This document shows positions 12,974 to 19,899 of a DNA stretch of 23,208 nt, piece after piece. Made by a program: the position numbers and the translations under genes. This DNA comes from a virus. A model generated the notes under the pieces. That model saw only the letters and a list, made by a program, of their open reading frames with translations. It searched no databases and was not told the origin of the DNA. Where the stretch lies: the IMG/VR virus record IMGVR_UViG_3300033981_000714, positions 1-23,208 of that record; one strand, written 5' to 3'. Numbering within the stretch: position 1 is the first letter of the stretch; the number at the start of each line of letters is the position of its first letter.

Positions 12974-12976
12974 ACA

Positions 12977-13004
12977 AAAAGCCCCAACAAATGTCGGGGC
13001 TTTT
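12977..13004. terminator. Bidirectional-looking terminator after the 176-residue gene
   Basis: AAAAGCCCC/GGGGCTTTT gives a 9-bp stem with T runs on both sides. On the minus strand it ends the unit of the gene at 13029-13559 and sits directly upstream of promoter C. Confidence 0.85.
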
Positions 13005-13028
13005 CGATACCATGAAACCAAAAAACGC

Positions 13029-13559
13029 TTATTCAAATACGCCAACAGGGGCGTTGTATAGAACGGGGAATTCATTGGGTGCAGACTGCCAGCCGAAGGT
13101 AACCATGTATTGCTGCACATCGTTTTCATCAGCCTTGGCTGGTTTTGCGATGCAACGTACTGGCTGCTCAACAACTCGGATTTCATCTTCCTCGTAGTAG
13201 AACCAAGCCAATTTGTACTTGCCAATGGTGTTCAGCGTTTCGTAGAACGTATCGTTGCTGCTGTCCACGTTCGCATCCATTACCGATAAGGTATGGTTGA
13301 ACTTGGTTAGGATGTCAGGCGTGCCTCGGCGTGGGTTGGTAATGGTTACCTCTTCCGCTTCGGGATAGTTCGCCTTGATTTCCTTGATGATTGCTACATC
13401 GCCAGCGGCAATAGCGGCAGTCCACTCGGCAGCATCGGTGTAGTCCAAAAAGGTGTAGTCATTGTCAATAACGGCCACGGCAGAAATGCCCGTTAACCGA
13501 TTGATTTCGCAGACGTTTTCGCTGTAAACAGGCAAATTGTCAAAACAAGAATAGCTCAT
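13029..13559 (-). CDS. Probable virion protein, possibly the tail tube
   Basis: 176 residues, acidic and beta-rich, with no clear family motif. It has its own -7 box and a strong terminator, so it is transcribed as a single, probably abundant, message. Mid-size single-gene structural units of this kind in siphoviruses are often the major tail (tube) protein or a head decoration protein, and segments such as FNHTLSVMDANVDSSNDTFY and YMVTFGWQSAPNEFPV fit a beta-sandwich. No other tail-tube candidate is in the window. The neighbouring plus-strand pair separates it from the tail genes. The role is inferred from context only. Confidence 0.45.
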   Translation of the reverse strand: MSYSCFDNLPVYSENVCEINRLTGISAVAVIDNDYTFLDYTDAAEWTAAIAAGDVAIIKEIKANYPEAEEVTITNPRRGTPDILTKFNHTLSVMDANVDSSNDTFYETLNTIGKYKLAWFYYEEDEIRVVEQPVRCIAKPAKADENDVQQYMVTFGWQSAPNEFPVLYNAPVGVFE

Positions 13560-13579
13560 ATTTGTAAAATTTAGTTTAT

Positions 13580-13587
13580 CAAAGGTA
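13580..13587 (-). promoter_or_regulatory. -7 box for the 176-residue gene
   Basis: TACCTTTG on the minus strand, an exact TAnnTTTG and identical to the boxes at 11319-11326 and 17745-17752. 20 bases precede the ATG. No TTG is present at the standard upstream distance. Confidence 0.5.
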
Positions 13588-13629
13588 GTAAGGCCGTTTT
13601 AAACCTTCGCCCATTTGTCGCTATAATCG

Positions 13630-13637
13630 TACATTTG
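13630..13637 (+). promoter_or_regulatory. -7 box of the plus-strand pair, possibly leaderless
   Basis: TACATTTG matches TAnnTTTG and ends only 5 bases before the ATG at 13643, so the message would start at or next to the start codon. It is divergent from the box at 13580-13587; the two are separated by 42 bases. Confidence 0.5.
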
Positions 13638-13642
13638 TAGTT

Positions 13643-14002
13643 ATGAACGTGGCACAACTTTCATTGGCCGAACTTTTCGACCTTAAATTTGCGGTAAATA
13701 GCGAACTGAATCGCCGCATTTCGCTGGCAGCCGATGACTTTCTTTGGTCGCTTTGTGCATACTACGGGGTTGATTACGCCGCATTTCGGGCCGCAACAAG
13801 GCGGCAGTATTCCGACATTAAGCGAATTGCGTCTTATTATTTCGTGGCCATGAAAGGGTTGTCAAGCGGCGAAGCAGCAGAACTTATCGGCATCAATCGG
13901 GTAACTGTTGGCCAGCACGTTCAACGGGTTTTGTTTTTCAAAAAGAACGTGCCCGGTAAATGGTTTAAAATTTACAACATAATTCAATCTACAACAAAAT
14001 GA
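13643..14002 (+). CDS. DnaA domain IV-like HTH protein
   Basis: 119 residues. Residues about 53-95 (ATRRQYSDIKRIASYYFVAM, KGLSSGEAAELIGINRVTV, GQHVQRV) follow the DnaA domain IV or TrpR-like pattern: basic helix, KGLS turn, helix ending in IG, recognition helix and H-x-x-(R/K)-V. The DH-S/T signature of true DnaA is replaced by NRVT, so sequence specificity has probably changed. It is shorter than the related gene at 400-879. It overlaps the next gene by 4 bases (ATGA), so both are translated together, and it may regulate that small unit or another phage promoter. Confidence 0.7.
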   Translation: MNVAQLSLAELFDLKFAVNSELNRRISLAADDFLWSLCAYYGVDYAAFRAATRRQYSDIKRIASYYFVAMKGLSSGEAAELIGINRVTVGQHVQRVLFFKKNVPGKWFKIYNIIQSTTK

Positions 14003-15126
14003 AAAAACCCGTAGCGGTAACCATCGGCATTGGCGATTACCTGAAGCACGCTGAAAAATCGGCAGAACTTGTCCGTAAGCATCTTGGACTTGAAACCCGA
14101 ATTATAACTGATGAACATTTGCACCATGCATTAAACTTGCATCAGTTTAAAGAAATGGTGTGGACATTGAAGTACAAGATTTGGGATATTTGGCCCGACC
14201 TTGATTTGGTAATGTATCATGACTGCGATTGGCGGCCCGTTCGGGATTTCGATTTGACAGATCATTTGCCCGATTTCAAAGACGTTTACTTTTGCCTTGA
14301 CCGGGACAATGACCATACCCGTGGCCTTGAACAGCAATACCGTTTAAAGCCCTCAACCTATTTCAATGCTGGTTGGTTTGTGGCCAACCGCAAGCACAAG
14401 CCGATATTTGATTTCTGCTACAAAAACTATTTCAGGTACGAAAACATATGGGGCGACCAATGCGTTTCAAATCAGGTTTTCAAAAACTTGGTAACGCTGG
14501 CAGACAAGCGGTTGAACGTGATGGACGTTAATACAAATATCCCCAATGAAGAAGTGCTGGCTTTTCACTCATCAGCAAATTACTCAATTTACGAAGGTAA
14601 CAATGACTTTGAATGGGGGAGCCCCGAATCACAAATTGAAAACTGGGACTTTGCTCATACGTGGATAACGGACAAAATGCACATAACCGAAATTCACAAC
14701 GTGGCCAAGCAATACAAAGGCGGCAAGGCCCTTGAAGTAGGTACTTTTAAGGCACATGGGGCAAAGGCTATGGCAATGGCTGGCATGTCGGTAAAGACAA
14801 TCGACATCAGCGATGAACATTTAAAGGCAAACATTGCGTTTTGTAGCCCATATTTAATTGATTTTCGCATAACATCAGGCGAAAAAGAACTGCAAAACGA
14901 TGAAAAATATGATGTGGTGTTTCATGACAGTTATCACGGGCCCAGCGTTATTCAAGAATTGGTGCAATACTATCAAAAAAAGGTAGCCGAAAATGGTGTT
15001 TTGATAGTTCACGATGTAGATTCATTCGATGTAAACGAATTGCTTGGCTTAATTGGTAACCCAAGGCATACAATTACGACCGACGGCAAGGGCCGACAAT
15101 TAGGCTGCTTTTATTCAGGCTTATAA
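13999..15126 (+). CDS. Glycosyltransferase-methyltransferase fusion
   Basis: 375 residues in two domains. Residues 1-230 resemble a GT-A/GT8-like glycosyltransferase: VMYHDCDWRPV contains the metal-binding D75-C-D77, and FNAGWFVANRK (122-132) matches the GT8 F-N-A-G block. Residues 235-345 form a class I SAM methyltransferase of the Methyltransf_24 kind: GKALEVGTFKAHGAKAM is the SAM-binding glycine-rich motif, VKTIDIS the acidic strand, then YDVVFHDSYHG and NGVLIVHDVD. It would transfer a sugar and methylate it or its acceptor. Like the GT-propeller gene it carries a DCD motif. Its 3' end overlaps the convergent minus-strand gene by 16 bases without a terminator. Confidence 0.75.
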   Translation: MKKPVAVTIGIGDYLKHAEKSAELVRKHLGLETRIITDEHLHHALNLHQFKEMVWTLKYKIWDIWPDLDLVMYHDCDWRPVRDFDLTDHLPDFKDVYFCLDRDNDHTRGLEQQYRLKPSTYFNAGWFVANRKHKPIFDFCYKNYFRYENIWGDQCVSNQVFKNLVTLADKRLNVMDVNTNIPNEEVLAFHSSANYSIYEGNNDFEWGSPESQIENWDFAHTWITDKMHITEIHNVAKQYKGGKALEVGTFKAHGAKAMAMAGMSVKTIDISDEHLKANIAFCSPYLIDFRITSGEKELQNDEKYDVVFHDSYHGPSVIQELVQYYQKKVAENGVLIVHDVDSFDVNELLGLIGNPRHTITTDGKGRQLGCFYSGL

Positions 15127-15992
15127 AACCCAGCAGCCTCGGCCCGGTCTTTAACATTTTGCGGCACATCTTCGGTTGCCACGGGAATTAACTGGTGCCC
15201 GCAATTGTAACCGCCACGAAGTGCCCAAATGGTACTTGAATTCGTTGCCCTGTTCTTGCCGTCCCAATTTAGCGAAGCCCATGCCTCCACCTCCTTGCTG
15301 TGGTATATTTGATTGTTACGCTGGCTGCAAAAACTACGCGTACCCTTCACATCAACGCCAATGTATTCGTAAAACTCGAAGCCTAATTCTTCGGTCATTT
15401 CGTTGATGACTTGGGCTTGGCTTATTGAATAGAAATCGTAGGCGTTTTGCTTGGCGTACCTTTCCATTCTGCCCTGAAAGTCCGCACTACCTTCAATGTT
15501 CTTTCGCACATTTCGCAGCACTTGGCCAAAGTTTTCGCCCGTGGCCACGCTGTTTTCAATGACCTTGCGAAAGGCGGCGGCGGCATCGGCTGGGGCATTG
15601 GTAGATAGTAGGTCTAAGGTTGTACTTTTAGCGTTACCCAATATGGCCTGAACCTTCGCACTTTGCGTGTATGCCTGCCCGGTTATAACGCCCATCAGCT
15701 TTGCCGAAAGTTCTGCCCCATCGCTCATGCTATCAACAAAGCCCCTCAACGCCTCGGTGTATTTGGGGTTGTTGTATGCGGCCTTCATCTTGTTAGTAAG
15801 CGTCTGCACCTTTGCAAAGTTGCCTTGGCTTATGATTACGTTGCCAGCTTCATCAAGGGCAAGGTCGGCTAACTCCGAAACCATTAAAGCAAACGCCTCA
15901 CGCTGTGCCGCCTTTACGCTTCTGAAAAACGCATCGGGCACATCGTCCATGCTTTGGGCGATTTTCTTTATAAGCCGTTCCTTGCGGGTCAT
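15111..15992 (-). CDS. Mu F-like/SPP1 gp7-like head morphogenesis protein
   Basis: 293 residues. The N-terminal two thirds are helical and Ala-rich. The C-terminal 90 residues match the phage minor head family: YSISQAQVINEMTEELGFEF, GVDVKGTRSFCSQRNNQIYH, WDGKNRATNSSTIWALRGGY, NCGHQLIPV, in which Asp, the Cys and the final CxH are the conserved, possibly metal-binding, residues. These proteins bind the portal and are packaged or needed for head assembly. It shares the TAATG junction with the preceding gene. It lies among tail genes and about 6 kb from the portal, an unusual arrangement. Confidence 0.7.
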   Translation of the reverse strand: MTRKERLIKKIAQSMDDVPDAFFRSVKAAQREAFALMVSELADLALDEAGNVIISQGNFAKVQTLTNKMKAAYNNPKYTEALRGFVDSMSDGAELSAKLMGVITGQAYTQSAKVQAILGNAKSTTLDLLSTNAPADAAAAFRKVIENSVATGENFGQVLRNVRKNIEGSADFQGRMERYAKQNAYDFYSISQAQVINEMTEELGFEFYEYIGVDVKGTRSFCSQRNNQIYHSKEVEAWASLNWDGKNRATNSSTIWALRGGYNCGHQLIPVATEDVPQNVKDRAEAAGFYKPE

Positions 15993-17740
15993 TACAGCGG
16001 GTTAACGATAAACCGTTGGTCTTTCTTGGCCACCTCAACAATGCACGGTGCAATCTCGGCGGCCTCTGAATAGTCGGGTTCGTACTCGCCAATCTTCACG
16101 TACTGCACCCCGTTCACGTAGAAGTTGCGGTGCATAAGCCCAACCGCAATAGCTTGGTGGGCGGCAGGAAATATCGCATCAATCGCAAGTTCTTCTACCT
16201 TTCGGCCGTTGCTAAAAAACGAACGCTGATAAGAATCCACGCCCTTGCGTTCATCGTGGGCAAGGCTTACAATCTTGCCGTTCAATAGCCGCCCCTCAAC
16301 GTACATTCGATTTGTATATCCCGTATTGTACGCATGGCCGAATGAATTGGTATCGTTGTTCCAAGTTAGTTCGGTTTCGCAGTCCAGTTCTTTAACGTGG
16401 TAGCATTCGCTGCAAGCAAATGTTTCGGGCTGGAAGTTTTGAATCTTGTATTTTAAGGTAGCACAAAGGGTAGCATTGTTGTTGTGGGCCTTAATGATAA
16501 TGCGTTTGGGCCCAGCGGCCATGCCAAAGTTGCTCAACGTAAAGGTATGAACCCCGTTGCTGCCGTGCGGGCTTGAACAAACCTGCCCTGATAGGTCATT
16601 ATTTTGAATGCATACCTGAACATTGCCTGAGCCATGCCCGCTAATGGTCAGTTCAAATTGCACGTTGGTAACAATCGTGCTAATGTCGCAGTCAATTCCC
16701 TCGGCATAAGCAAAGTCATCTTTTCTGCTGCTATTGAAACAAACCTGATTGCCGTCTATGCTAATGCCAGCGGCTATGTTGGTATTCCAGTTGCCGTCTT
16801 GCCCAATCGTTTGAAATACCGCACATTCGGCCTCTTCGCTTAGGCATACCGAAACATCGCAGCCCTCAGGCAGTTCAATACACTTTTCAATGATGCCGTT
16901 CTGCAAGCCGCCGCCCGTGTAGGTAAATTCTGTCCATGCCCCGCCGTTTACGCTGTATGCGTAGGTTCTTTTTACCAAATATGCCTCGCTGTTGCATAAC
17001 GAAATGCAGCCCGTAAACTGCCCCGTTGTCAAAAACTGCAATCGGTTAATGTTAAGCGGCTCGCCAAAGTACCAATCAAATGTGCCGGGCGATGCAATCG
17101 GAAGCGTGTAAATGGTAAGCCCTAATGCTGCGTTTAGCGAAGCCGTGCCTTGTGAATAGTTACTAACCTCAAACGTGCCACGATACCAATTGCCAGCCGC
17201 CCCCACAGGAAATTTAATTTGCACCTCGCCGTCAAACCTATTAAAGCAAATTGAATGATCGGCCAATATGCTCACGTTGTCAATTTGGGTAATTGATATA
17301 ACGGTAAGAAAAATGCTGTAAATTGCGTAACCTTGGCCCGCAATAAAAGCATTTGCCCCGCTTGGCGTTCCAACAAGTGTTAACGTGGTAGCGGCCACTC
17401 CGCCTGTATTTACCGCAAAGGTATCGCCTGTTACCACGTTGCGAACGAACTGGTATTGCAGTATGCCGTTAACAATAAAGTTGCCGCCTGTATCAACCAA
17501 CGTAGAAGCTGTGCCGCCCGTTGCCGTGCCTGTTTTTACGGGTAGGCAGGTTATTAAATTGTTGCCCGTTTCTCCCGCCTTGAATTGAAAGCAAAAATCT
17601 TCACTTGAATCCCAAGGTAGGCACATTGGGGAAGCGTAAAAGCCGCATTCTTGGGCTATCTGCTCGTTGAATGATAGTTCGCCCTCCCCGTAGAATATCG
17701 GGCTGCTGTAAGGTATCGGTTGTGCGTTTCTAATTGCCAT
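15992..17740 (-). CDS. Cysteine-rich tail structural protein
   Basis: 582 residues, largely beta-structured, Gly/Asn/Thr-rich with many cysteines (for example GCISLCNSEAY, LPEGCDVSVCLSEEAECAVF, CSECYHVKELDCETEL). No family is recognised. It is directly downstream of the hub-like tail gene in the tail unit, the position of distal tail or receptor-contacting proteins. The middle part is consistent with repeated beta-sandwich domains, and the conserved-looking C-terminal 110 residues (WNNDTNSFGHAYNTGYTNRM and onward) could anchor it to the tail. It may be a tail-tip or fibre-like protein; sequence cannot decide. An exact TAnnTTTG box precedes its start. Confidence 0.55.
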   Translation of the reverse strand: MAIRNAQPIPYSSPIFYGEGELSFNEQIAQECGFYASPMCLPWDSSEDFCFQFKAGETGNNLITCLPVKTGTATGGTASTLVDTGGNFIVNGILQYQFVRNVVTGDTFAVNTGGVAATTLTLVGTPSGANAFIAGQGYAIYSIFLTVISITQIDNVSILADHSICFNRFDGEVQIKFPVGAAGNWYRGTFEVSNYSQGTASLNAALGLTIYTLPIASPGTFDWYFGEPLNINRLQFLTTGQFTGCISLCNSEAYLVKRTYAYSVNGGAWTEFTYTGGGLQNGIIEKCIELPEGCDVSVCLSEEAECAVFQTIGQDGNWNTNIAAGISIDGNQVCFNSSRKDDFAYAEGIDCDISTIVTNVQFELTISGHGSGNVQVCIQNNDLSGQVCSSPHGSNGVHTFTLSNFGMAAGPKRIIIKAHNNNATLCATLKYKIQNFQPETFACSECYHVKELDCETELTWNNDTNSFGHAYNTGYTNRMYVEGRLLNGKIVSLAHDERKGVDSYQRSFFSNGRKVEELAIDAIFPAAHQAIAVGLMHRNFYVNGVQYVKIGEYEPDYSEAAEIAPCIVEVAKKDQRFIVNPL

Positions 17741-17744
17741 AATA

Positions 17745-17752
17745 CAAAGGTA
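17745..17752 (-). promoter_or_regulatory. -7 box before the Cys-rich tail gene
   Basis: TACCTTTG on the minus strand within the 14-base gap, 4 bases before the ATG, so a transcript from it would be essentially leaderless. It has the same 8-mer as the boxes at 11319-11326 and 13580-13587. No -33 TTG is seen at 17-23 bases. Confidence 0.4.
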
Positions 17753-17754
17753 GT

Positions 17755-19899
17755 TTATTCGGGTTCTTCTATGCTGTTCAGGTTTTCAAACTCAGGCGGC
17801 ACTTGGTCAACCAATCGGCCAGCCAGTTGTGCTTCGGTTTGCCCTGATAGCAAATTGCGTGTCATGTCAAGAATGTACATATTTCGCCCCTCGCCCGCAT
17901 CGTTGACCTGATACTTTAATTGGCTGAACGGCGATGCCGCTATTTGCTGCCAAGTCGGTAGAGGCAAGTTACCTGACCATTCGTTTTTTAGTAGGTAGTT
18001 GTTGCCGTCTTCAACCTGAACGGCATCGCCGCCGTCCACGTTGGTAAATCTTAATGTAAAGTGGCTGCTTTCGTAAATAAACAATTGACTTGGAGGAGGT
18101 GCAACATAATCAATGGTTAAAAATATCTTATCGTTTGCATTTAATAAAATAGGGATTGTAAAAACCTCCATTTTTATTTTCTTAACCAAGAAAGGAATGG
18201 GGGGAATAGTTAAAAAATCGTTTTGGTTGTCGGAAAACTGAGCCAAAATATTGCCAGTAGTATAGCTTGAATCGGTTCGCCAAAGGTTTAAATTAACAAC
18301 GTAAAATGACGGCCCAATAACAATCCCCAAGTTTGTTTTTGTAATTAAATCAAGAATCCCATAAAAAACATAATATCCAGTTACTGGAATTGTATATTCA
18401 TACGTGATGTTGTTGTAGTTGCTTCCTCCGTCAAACGCTGGGGCAACCGAATCGTTATTCCATTGGCAATAAAACTGACTTGAAGGCACAATACCTGTTC
18501 CAAATGTTCCTGTACTTGTTCCGTTCCAGTTTATTCCGGGAGAGCCTTTTGATGCAATTAATTCAAGTAAATCAAATTCAAATGGGGTGTTGGCTAATAA
18601 TGGTTGTTGAACATACGGCCCTGATGAATTGGCATAAAAGCCAGTTGTAAAAAGGTTTAGGTACTGCTTAAAAATCGTGGCGGGCAACCCTGTAAAGTTG
18701 TTTATCAATACATTTTGGTTGCTGATGTCGCCGTTTAAATAGTATTCCCCGCTAAAATACAACGTGCCTTTTTCGTCCCAGTCAATGCCGTTGTGCTTTC
18801 GGCATATCACGTAAAACACCTCGTTGTCTTTGCTGCTATCGGGGTTGGCCAACCCTTGCTGCGTTTGAGTGTAGTAAATTAAATTAGTATCTGTAATCAA
18901 TGCCTGCATACGCAAGTCAAGTTCTTTATCCACGTTGCTGCGGTAACTCATCGAAAACTGCTCCTCGAAGGTTGAAAGAAAAGGTGTAAATGCAAAATAC
19001 CCGTCAAGGTCTTCATCTTTGCTGCCAAGTCGAACGCACGAATATAACGTGTCGCTGTTTATCATTTCCTTTACAGGCGTAGCTACGTGCTTGGTGTCTA
19101 TTACACCTGATTGCCGTATGTCATCAAACCTTTCAACACGAAGGCGAAGGTTACCTACGGAATCCCTTTCAATGTACTGAACCAAATTGTATAGCTTGGC
19201 AAGGTCGCTGTATAGGTACTCAAATGAAATGTTAGGGCCGTATTGTTTTACGCCGTCCCGTAACGCCTCGCCGCTAAATAGGTAGCCTTGATTAAGCACG
19301 CCTTGAACTGGGTCTAAATACTCCTGTAAAGCATCGGAATAAAAGCCAATTTGGTTGTCGGTCATGGCCGCTACAAGGAATTTCATAGCCTCATATCTGC
19401 TCCAGCCTGTTACCCTGTTTGGAAAGTAAACAAGCGGCGGCGTTGGTAGGTTGTTCAATACCTGAATTTGTGTTGAACTGGCAACCCCTGTGATGTTTGT
19501 GCCGTTCTTCGACCGCCCTGAACCAATAATAAATTCAATGCTTTTGTTGTTTTCAATCTTGGCAAAGAACGAATTGTCCACAAGTTGAATCTCAACCGTT
19601 TGGGCGTACAGGTCGAAGGTGCAATCGGTAACGAATACAAGGCCATGCAATACGGTTTCCCAAACGCCAGCGTACTCATCATACCTTGATAGGGTGCAAG
19701 GTACTTGGGTGTCATAATCGGTACGCAATAGGTTTTGAAAGTAGCGGAACCCTTGGCCGCCCAATAGTACCGTACCCGTTATTTCTTGAAGGAATGCCTT
19801 GCGTTCAATGTCGTACCAAATATGCTCCGACAAATCGTTCAGGTCGCTTATCGTGTCGGGCGTGTAGTCAGTCCCGTTTATGAATAATCTTGCTGTCAT
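17755..19899 (-). CDS. Tail hub/distal tail protein with a jelly-roll-like insert
   Basis: 714 residues. The N-terminal 420 (MTARLFINGTDYTPDTISDL, VEIQLVDNSFFAKIENNKSI, SRYEAMKFLVAAMTDNQIGF) resemble phage tail hub/baseplate proteins of gp27-like type, with later LRVERFDD strands. Residues about 430-616 (plus-strand 18050-18610) are a Tyr/Asn-rich domain with ITYEYTIPVTGYYVFYGILD and LLNANDKIFLTIDYV, the pattern of a C1q/TNF-like jelly roll; this stretch is markedly AT-rich compared with both flanks. The remaining C-terminus returns to core composition (GDAVQVEDGNNYLLKNEW). It overlaps the tape measure gene by 4 bases. The insert is a likely receptor-binding module acquired by recombination. 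Confidence 0.65.
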   Translation of the reverse strand: MTARLFINGTDYTPDTISDLNDLSEHIWYDIERKAFLQEITGTVLLGGQGFRYFQNLLRTDYDTQVPCTLSRYDEYAGVWETVLHGLVFVTDCTFDLYAQTVEIQLVDNSFFAKIENNKSIEFIIGSGRSKNGTNITGVASSTQIQVLNNLPTPPLVYFPNRVTGWSRYEAMKFLVAAMTDNQIGFYSDALQEYLDPVQGVLNQGYLFSGEALRDGVKQYGPNISFEYLYSDLAKLYNLVQYIERDSVGNLRLRVERFDDIRQSGVIDTKHVATPVKEMINSDTLYSCVRLGSKDEDLDGYFAFTPFLSTFEEQFSMSYRSNVDKELDLRMQALITDTNLIYYTQTQQGLANPDSSKDNEVFYVICRKHNGIDWDEKGTLYFSGEYYLNGDISNQNVLINNFTGLPATIFKQYLNLFTTGFYANSSGPYVQQPLLANTPFEFDLLELIASKGSPGINWNGTSTGTFGTGIVPSSQFYCQWNNDSVAPAFDGGSNYNNITYEYTIPVTGYYVFYGILDLITKTNLGIVIGPSFYVVNLNLWRTDSSYTTGNILAQFSDNQNDFLTIPPIPFLVKKIKMEVFTIPILLNANDKIFLTIDYVAPPPSQLFIYESSHFTLRFTNVDGGDAVQVEDGNNYLLKNEWSGNLPLPTWQQIAASPFSQLKYQVNDAGEGRNMYILDMTRNLLSGQTEAQLAGRLVDQVPPEFENLNSIEEPE

